Shown: piece by piece, positions 56,339 through 64,000 of the stretch
Position numbering within the stretch: position 1 is the first letter of the stretch
Layout: the number at the start of each line of letters is the position of its first letter
Origin: Ricinus communis
Lineage: Eukaryota; Streptophyta; Magnoliopsida; Malpighiales; Euphorbiaceae
Reading direction: 5' to 3'
DNA: 64,000 nucleotides
Assembly (NCBI RefSeq): GCF_019578655.1
Contig: NC_063261.1
Coordinates: 1,116,001-1,180,000, forward strand
Translations under genes and position numbers: made by a program
Notes under the pieces: model-generated
The model's database searches: none
What the model was told of the DNA's origin: nothing
What the model saw: the letters and a program-made list of their open reading frames with translations, nothing else

Positions 56339-58585
56339 CATCAACACCCATTTTCCGGATCTAGATATCGAGGGAATTACGGTTAACCCTATGATTAAAA
56401 TTACTACTTTCTCAGGTATCAAGAGACAAAGAACGGGAAAATTCGAGGTTAGGATTGAGATTAATCTAACTAAAATCACCTTTTTTGGAATCAATACAGA
56501 GTTAATTATCAAGAAAGATGAAGTTTGAGGGTCAAAATGATAAATTTTGCAAGTTTGGGACTAAATTACAAACTTTTCCCTTTTTAGAGCTAATCCGCTT
56601 TACACAGAGCCGATCAGCTCTGTGTAGAGTTGATTGGCTCTACACAGTGCTGATTCGTGTTTTTTCTTGGTTCAATGTCGTTTTTCGATACTTTTAGGTT
56701 CAAAATGATTTTTCAGAAGGTATTTAACAATAATTGATAGATTTTAATGATATTTATTTTAATTTTAAAGATTTATTTTATTTATTGGATATTGGAAAAT
56801 AATTATTTGATAAAAGAAAATCGATTCTTTAAAAAGAGTTTTAAGGAAGATTGTAGCTTATCTGCTCCTCTAGGATTTCCTAAAACCTACCTCTATAAAT
56901 AGAAAGTGATGACCTAGGGTAAGGGGACTAGCAACATCGATTAGTGATTACTGCTATTGTTAACCTACGTCATTTATGTAGAAGGTTTTGTTAATAACTA
57001 GAAAGCAAGGTCACTAAGAAAGAACCATAAATTTGGAAACTTTTTATGAACGACAAAAGCCTTTCCACATCTCAAACAGCACTAGATTCCTAACTTGTCT
57101 TTAATTCAACTACATCATCATCTCTTGAGACTCATAGAACGACCAACTACGATGACAACCTGAGGGTTCCCTTACATCCATCATCAACATCATTCTCCTA
57201 ATAAACTAGTTTTTCTTTTCTTTTATGTTCTCTCCTAGAAACATGATTAGGGTTTCTTTTGTTTCTTGTTTCCTATGTTTGATGGATTAGATTAGGATTT
57301 GTTATGGATTAATATGTTGTTGATTTTATTGGATTTTGAATCTGATAGTAAGAACACATGGGATTTTGAATTTGATAACATTTTTGCCTTTGGATTTTGA
57401 ATCTAATAAGTTAAACGATTAGGATTACATGTTGGATTTGTATTTTCTTCATAGTTTTCTCATTAGATTAATTTTCTAGGGTTATATAATTAAAATATGA
57501 AATCTGCCATATTTGTCTACTATATGTTCAAACTTTTAGGTTTTATAGTTTAATCCAATGTTATTTATGTCTTTTGTCTTGTTTTTTTCGTGTTCTAATT
57601 AATCTTTTTACCTTTTGTGCATCTAAAGTTGGCTTTGGGACGTGAGAATAGCCAAGTAACTGTAGAAACCATACTAGAAAAGTTATAGAGCTTATTCAGC
57701 TCTATGTTGTGCCGATTGGCTCTATGCCTTGAGCCGATCGGCTTAGCTCACCTCAACCCTAAGTTTTGGATTTTTATGAATTTTGGATGTATTTCTTGAT
57801 TTATTCATATAATGTACTTAGTTTTAGGCCTTTTATTTCTTTTTTAGTTGTAGGCCGGGTTGTAATAACTAGATTTACTTTCTCCATTTTATTTCTTTAT
57901 TTATTTTATGTTAAATAACTGTAACTTGACTACTTAATTAAAATGGTGCACATGGACTTTAGGTTAAAATTGGACCCAGCATGACAATTATAGTCCATTA
58001 GGCGAATCACTAGTAATTGGGCTTAGATTCTAAAACCAATGTAGACTTAGTAGGCTTCACCATGTTTTAGTTAAGTCAATTGGGATGCATTAGATTTAGG
58101 TCACACAATCGAGTCTTTTCATAATAAGTAGTCCATATAGGATTAAAGGCTTGGTGAAATGTAACTTATAATTAGGCTAGATTGGGAAGGCTTTGTACAT
58201 AATTAATTAGTAAAATTAAAAAACCTTAACATGGCTTAGGCTTTAATAAAATGGGGTAGACTTAAGTGAACTATATGTACTGTATGGTATGCTTGTATAT
58301 GAACTACCATGTTTATAGGTGATAATTTGTTAGATAATAAAATTAAAGACTAAGATACACAAATAAGGAAGTTGACTTTTGGATCCATCTTTAGGTCTAT
58401 GGCGTAAGCTTCCTTATAGAATCTGAGAAACGTCACTCAATAGTAAAAGTGTCTCAATAAATTTCCAGGTTGGCGACTCCCATCTTTGCGCTAGTTTCAG
58501 TTATTAGTTAGCGTATTTTCGATTAGGTTGAAAAGCCTTGTAGTGCCTTAGTTGCTAAAGACAATGTTGAAAACCGCCACCCACA
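56339..58585 (+). repeat. C1 3' LTR
   Basis: Homologous along its whole length to 5356-7624. The start reads CATCAACACCC (mutated from TGTCA) and the end is CCGCCACCCACA. It is followed by gtgat, matching gcgat left of the 5' LTR, and then by CACTA sequence. It has a TATA box at about 56893-56902, word clusters at 56586-56652 and 57703-57743 (perfect palindrome at 57732-57743). Confidence 0.75.
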
Positions 58586-58754
58586 GTGATGACCATTTAT
58601 TATTTTAAAAATAAATATAATAATGTTTAGCAACGGCTTACCGACGGCTATTTAGCGATAGAGCGTTTTCTCTACAATTTACCGATGGATGGAAGTCATT
58701 AGTAAAGCGAGATATGACACTTAATTGGTTATGTCATTAGCGATAGCAGCTTAC
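58586..58754 (+). mobile_element. CACTA relic, continuation
   Basis: Short words tagcaacggc, taccgacggc, tagcgataga, taccgatgga and tagcgatagc continue the subterminal repeats of 3570-3685. The first 40 bases resemble the stretch after tagcgatgga at 3640. It is the CACTA element resuming after C1, then cut by another C-family LTR. Confidence 0.65.
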
Positions 58755-59825
58755 TGTCAGCATCCATTTTTCAAATCTAGATATCGAGGGAATTACGGAA
58801 AATCCTATATGATTAAAGTTACTACCTTTTTTAGTATCGAAAGAGACGAAGAACAAGTAAATCTGAGGTTAGGGTTGAGGTTAATCCAACCAACATTACC
58901 TTTTTAAAATCAATTTGGAGTTAATTGTCAAGAAGAATAAAGTTTGAAAGTCAAAATGATGGATTTTGCAAGTTTAGGGACTTAAATCCTAAACTTTTTA
59001 AAACTCTTCATGTGTAGAGCGAATGGCTTTGTGCAGAGCCGGTCAGCTCATCATAAAGCGAATCAGCTCTGTGTAGAGCCAACGGGCTCTGCATAGTGCC
59101 AATTAGGATTTTATCGCTTCGACATTATTTTTTTAACACTTTTATATCCAGATATAGATTCTAGAAGGTATTTGACAATAATTATGATTTTTTAATGATA
59201 TTTATTAAAATTTAAATGAATTAATATTAGATATTCCTCGATCCTTTTCGAAAAAAATTAAAGATTATCTGCTCCTCTAGGATTTCCTTAGAAACCCTAC
59301 CTCTATACATAGAAAGAGATGCCTAGGATTAGGGGAAGAAAAAAGAAGAACAACAAGAGAGAAAAATAATATAAGTTAATATCAATTTGAAAAAGAAGAA
59401 AAACTTACATTCATTACTAAGCAGAGGGGTTTTGGTCACTAAGAAAGAGGGCCACTAAGAAAGAACTAAGATTTAGAAACTTTTTTTGAAGTTGACATAA
59501 GCTTTCCCAGTACCACATCCCGTACTGGATTCCCAACCAATCTTCAACTCACCCGCTTCTTCATCTCCTAAGACTCGTAGAACTATCAACTACGGTGGTA
59601 ACCTAAGGATTCCCCAATATGCATCCATCATCATCATCATTCTAAACTGGTTTTCTTCTTCTTTATGCTTTTTCTTAGAAACATGATTAGGGTTACTTTT
59701 TTGTCTTATTTTATGATTAATGTGATTAGGTTAGGGTCTCCTATGAATTTGCATGTTATTATTTCATTAGGTTTTAGAGTTTAATAGTAAGAACATTAGA
59801 GCTTTGGATCTGTTAGTATGTCAGC
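58755..59825 (+). repeat. C-family LTR (C3), 5' part, cut by the next LTR
   Basis: It starts TGTCAGCATCC and follows the C LTR to about the position equal to 6430 of the 5' LTR, where another LTR starts at 59826. The rest should lie beyond 64000. The word cluster is at 59015-59105. Its TATA box is mutated (ctatacatag). Confidence 0.8.
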
Positions 59826-62800
59826 TGTCAGCACCTCTTTTCTGGATCTAAATATCGAGGGAAAAATAAAAGACCCTATGTTGAAAGTTATGGCCTTCTC
59901 GAGTTTCAAAAGGTGAAGGACAAGCGAATCTGAGGCTGGGGTTGAGGTTAATTCAATTGTAATTATGATGAGCTCTTTATGCAACCTACACCTAAGGCAA
60001 TGAACCTACCGATGCAGTCTAGCACTAATGGCGAGTATCAAGGTCGTATTCCTCGGGAAAGTGAAAGCCCAGAGTTACTCCTTTGTTCTTTGTTATATTA
60101 ACCTAAAATGGATAATGAATAAATTCTAAACTAACTATTAACTACAAGCTAAGTTCTGAGGGAGATGCAGGAGTAATTGATAAATGAAATAATCAAGATA
60201 AGAAGACAAACCCAAAGGGAATCTAAACTAGTTGGCAACCGAACAAAAGATAAAGGATCGGTGAGTCTAATTATGCTACCCGTGATTTCGAATCGAATTC
60301 GGTTTCTCTCTCGAGATAACCGAATTCCTAAACCTAATAACCTAAAGTTGGATTCTCTTCCTAACAATTGATTCTTAAATTAGCATTAAGCTTTAATCTG
60401 CCTCTATTAAGCTTTGTTAATTCTTAATCCGGCTAGTTAATTATCCTTATCTCTAAGCGATTATTAACCAGTTCTTGTTATTCAAAATTCCAATTGCCAA
60501 ACGGATTTCTCAATCTCATAAAGCAATCTAAACATCACAATTCACAACGTCTCATGAATAATTCATTATCTTATTAATACTGAAAACAAGAAGAATACAA
60601 AATTAACCCAAACAATCCAACAATATAATATCAAGCCAACATAGTAAAGAAATCCCAATGGATTAAATCAGTCTAGCTAAACATGTTCATGTTTAAAACA
60701 ATCTAGGAAATCAATTACAATGAAAGAATAATGAAAATAAAACATGTACACCCTTTTCTCTCAAATTGGATGAACAGCTTCAAATCTGGATCTACACTTT
60801 GATTAATCTCCCAAAATGCCTCTTGAATTGCTTCCACTATGGTTTTGCACTCGGAACCTTATGATTCCGGGATTCTTACTCCCCGCAACTCTCTCTGCAC
60901 TCAATCGTGCAAAACCGAACCGAGCTGTGGGCTTTATGTCACTTCTTCCCCCTCTCCCCTTTCTAAGAAAAATTCATTTTTCTTATATATTTAACTTCGA
61001 AATGGATCTCACCAAGTAGGGTTTCACCACGACCGTGTTTCTCCCGTGTTGGCCACCACAGGCCGTCTTTGGTGTGGTGGCTACGGAAACTGTGCCCAAA
61101 GAGCAAATTTCAAGAATCAAAGCCAATGGTTGAGCACGGCCAGAGTCCAGGCCGTGCTCAATGTATGCATTGTGGGCTCTTGTTCGATCTTGATGAATTC
61201 TCGTCCGTTTTCGCACGTATTGATCTATAATTGCTTAAACACCGATGATGGTCCTATAAATGTTCCTGAAATGCAAAAGAACACAAAACACGGGTGATCT
61301 GGGAATAAAAGCACAATAATTGCTCAGAACATACGCAATAATATGCAAGCAAATATGTGTAAAACTATGCTAATCAAATTACCTTTTTAAAATTAATTTG
61401 GACTCAATTGTTAAGAAAAATAAAGTTTGGGGGTCAAAATAACAGTTTTAACAAGTTTAAGGACCTAATTATAATTTTTTAAAACTTCCTCTACATAGAA
61501 CCAATCGGCTCTAATAGAGCTAATCAATTTTTTTACACCCCGACATCATTTTTCTCGACGATTTTACGTTGAGATACAGATTCTAGAAGGTTTTCTTAAC
61601 CATAATCATCACTTTTATTAATAGTTATTTAAATTTTAAAAAGTAAACTCTGATATTTATCGATATAATCCTAAAATCTAACGCCTCCTTTAGGTTTTTT
61701 CTTAAAATCCTACCTTTATAAATAGAAAGAGGTAGTCAAAGGTTAAGGTTAACAATTAAGAGCTGATTTTTGGCAGTAAGTGATATCGATACTTGAAAAA
61801 ACATTAAGAAAGAAAATACATACAAAAAAAATGAGAGAAAGAAAGAAAGAAAAAGGTTGTCATTCTTGTTTCACAAAAGATGATTCAAACCACTAAGAAA
61901 GAATGGTTTTCGGAAACAAGCCAGTGAAGAAAGAATCATTTTTGGAAACCTATTTCTAAATCGACATAAGATTTCTCTACATCAGATCCAGCACTAGATT
62001 CCTACCCAGTCTTTGATTCAACTACATCCCCATCACTCGAGACTTGCAGATCTACCAACTACGGTGACAACCTAACGGTTCCTTCAATCATGCATTCATC
62101 ATCATTATAAAATCAGTTTCTTCATTCCTTTTTCTATTTTCTTTTGATTATTTATTTTTAGAAACATGATTAGGATTGTGATTTACAAGCAATATGATTA
62201 GATTAGGGTTTTTTTTAATGTATGCTAGATTATTGGGTTCGAATATGATAGTAAGAACTTTAGGATTTTGAAATATGATATTTTGCGAATTGGGATTTTA
62301 TATCTAATTAGAAACATGTTATAGAAGTAATACTTAGATCTTTTTTTATTATGATTAGCTGATTAAATATGTTTAATATGAATGCATGATTCATCTACCA
62401 TTTATTAGTTTACTGCAATTTTAATTTTTAAGGTTTTTATTAGTTTTAAGGTTAATCGTTCAATTGAACTTCTGTAGTTTTTATTTTAAAGTTTTTATTT
62501 CATTTTGTTTCATATTCTATTTAATCTTATTGTCTGTGCATGTAAAATTCGGCTCTTGGGATGCATGAATATATATTAACGAATCGATAAAGCTAGCTTG
62601 GAACCCTTGAGCTGATCGGCTCAATATAGAGCCAATTGGCTTAACAGTAAGCCGATCGGCTCTACACATAGAGCCGATCGGTTGCTCAAGCCCAGCCTCT
62701 GTTTTTTGTTTTGGACGATTAATTTTATGTATTTCGGCTTCTATATAGTTTTTAGGTCTTTTCCTTTTCGCAATTGTAGTTGTAAACGAGCTTGTAATAA

Positions 62801-63535
62801 TTAGATTTTACTTTCTGCCTTTATTTTGTTTATTATTACTTGTTGTATAACTAATTAAATATGTGTTATATGATTGATTAATTAAAATGGACCATATATG
62901 ATTGATTAATTAAAATGGACCATATAGACTTCAACATGAATACCGTGTCCAATAGGTTAATCAACATTAACTAGGCCTAAAACTCTAAAATCTAAGTAGA
63001 CTTAGCGGGCTTTGGCATGCTTTAGAATTAGGATCACAATGAATGGGCCTCCTTATAATAAGTAGTCCATTAGGTTTAAAGGCTGGAAATCAAAACGCAT
63101 AACATGTAATTGGGCTAGACTAGGTGGGCCTTACGCACAATTAACTAGTGAAATAGGCTAACAACTCCAATACGGCTTGGTTGAATAAAAATATGCTAGA
63201 CTTAAGTGAATTGTGTGTGTTGTTTTGGTGTGCCTGTGTATAAATTGCTTATATTTATAGGGAATAATTTGTTAAATAATAAAATTAAAGACTAATATAC
63301 AAAAATAAGGAAGTTGGCTTCTGGCTTCATCTTTAGATTTGTGGCATAAACTTCCTTATGGAATCTGAGAAATGCCACTCATTAGTAAAAGTGTCCCGGT
63401 GATTACCCGAGTGGCGACTTCCATCTCCGCGCTAGTCTCAATTATTAGTTAGTATGTTCCCATTTAAGTTGAAAAACCTTACAGTGCCGTAGTCATTAAA
63501 GACACTTGGGTGCGCGCCCGATATTGCCGCCTATA
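59826..63535 (+). repeat. C-family 5' LTR (C4), interrupted by a solo LTR
   Basis: It begins TGTCAGCACCTC and ends CCGCCTATA before a PBS. Leaving out the solo LTR (59966-61376) and one TSD copy it is 2294 bases, like the other C LTRs. TATA box at about 61715-61725; word clusters at 61498-61530 and 62608-62685, with perfect AGCCGATCGGCT at 62650-62661. Confidence 0.85.
59966..61376 (-). repeat. Solo LTR (family F) inside C4 LTR
   Basis: It starts TGATGAGCTC and ends GCTAATCA on the + strand, flanked by the perfect 5-bp repeat aatta (59961-59965, 61377-61381); the C LTR sequence joins across it. It is homologous to 18444-19897 in reverse orientation. The word cluster at 61028-61160 includes gagcacggcc and aggccgtgctca. 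Confidence 0.9.
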
Positions 63536-63536
63536 G

Positions 63537-64000
63537 TGGTGACTCCACTAAGGATAAGAGAAGCTGATTCCAGTGTATGTTTGTTCATTTTTATTATTTA
63601 ATAGATTATTCTTGTATCACTACACTTTTACACACTATACATTTTGGTCCCTGTAGCCTCGATGGTGTCGGTTAGCAGTTCTTTGGTTCCACTCGAATCT
63701 TAGAATTGCAACGACACTAGCTACCATCACTCACAAGTAATGAGTGTATTTTCTTCATCGCATGGACCCTTAAGTGGGGAGACAAGCCAAGGAAGAACAC
63801 TTTTCAGTTATGGGAGCCTTTTATCCTTACCCAAGACTCATCATAGTAATGACCGTAGTAATCTCCTCTACGAACCCTGTTGCTTGCTATATGAGATGCT
63901 TTTACCTTATAAGTATCTTAAGCCCAAGTATTGAAAGGCCTTAGCTAAGAAATGTAGAACTAGGCCGCATGCTCAAAATATACAGGTTTTTATGTTTATA
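63537..64000 (+). other. C4 primer-binding site and leader, runs off the window
   Basis: PBS TGGTGACTCCACTAAGGA at 63537-63554, then the same leader as 7644-8100. The gag of this copy would start beyond the window. Short reading frames here (for example 63740-63934) are not genes. Confidence 0.75.

Larger units (their letters stand above)
5356..58585 (+). mobile_element. C1: Tat-lineage Ty3/gypsy LTR retrotransposon containing all inner insertions
   Basis: It starts with an LTR at 5356 and ends with a related LTR finishing at 58585. The 5 bases before it (gcgat) and after it (gtgat) agree except for one C/T change, and CACTA subterminal sequence resumes directly after. Gene order is gag, PR, RT, RNase H, archaeal-type RNase H, INT, then two antisense genes. 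The second RNase H and antisense genes are traits of the Tat/Ogre lineage. Removing A (9341-36047), D (43958-52913) and an LTR fragment (42012-42975) leaves roughly 16.6 kb. All genes are broken. Confidence 0.75.

Noticed and set aside
1..64000. tRNA, rRNA, CRISPR, organelle insert or host gene
   Set aside because: I found no cloverleaf, rRNA stretch, regular spacer array, plastid or mitochondrial gene, or frame outside transposable elements. The tRNA-like words are primer-binding sites.

Overview
This is nuclear DNA of a eudicot plant, from a repeat-dense, probably pericentromeric region. I see no host gene, tRNA, rRNA or CRISPR array. Almost every base belongs to a nest of transposable elements, and the layers can be ordered from target-site duplications (TSDs). 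I cannot name the species.

Layers, oldest first. (1) The base is a decayed CACTA (En/Spm) DNA transposon on the + strand: 1-3685, 5345-5355 and 58586-58754. (2) A hAT element with a perfect 8-bp TSD sits in it (3686-5336). (3) A large Tat-lineage Ty3/gypsy element, called C1 here, sits in it at 5356-58585 (TSD gcgat/gtgat). C1 reads LTR, gag, PR, RT, RNase H, a second archaeal-type RNase H, integrase, two antisense genes (DUF7745-like and plant-mobile-domain-like), LTR. (4) C1 gag is split by Athila-lineage element A (9341-36047, + strand, TSD gaaat/taaat). (5) A is split between protease and RT by Athila element B (13563-27737, - strand, TSD gttgc). (6) An intron-like stretch of B holds a solo LTR (18444-19897, TSD gtacc). 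Separately, the antisense region of C1 holds Athila derivative D (43958-52913), rearranged by an unequal exchange. (7) At the right edge a C-family LTR (58755-59825) is cut by another C-family LTR (59826-63535), which contains a solo LTR (59966-61376, TSD aatta). The second C copy runs off the window.

Nearly all reading frames are broken, mostly by TAG at Gln or Trp positions. The longest intact frame is in D: a fusion of protease to the C-terminal end of integrase, with RT, RNase H and the integrase core removed.

Most interesting noncoding structure: three Athila families with unrelated LTRs (A, B, D) share the same layout downstream of their last gene. Each has two hairpin-plus-polypurine modules about 1.36-1.45 kb apart, with four short conserved blocks in the same order between them. 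In addition, each LTR family carries clusters of its own GC-rich palindromic word, and the C-family word recurs at the promoters of the antisense genes.
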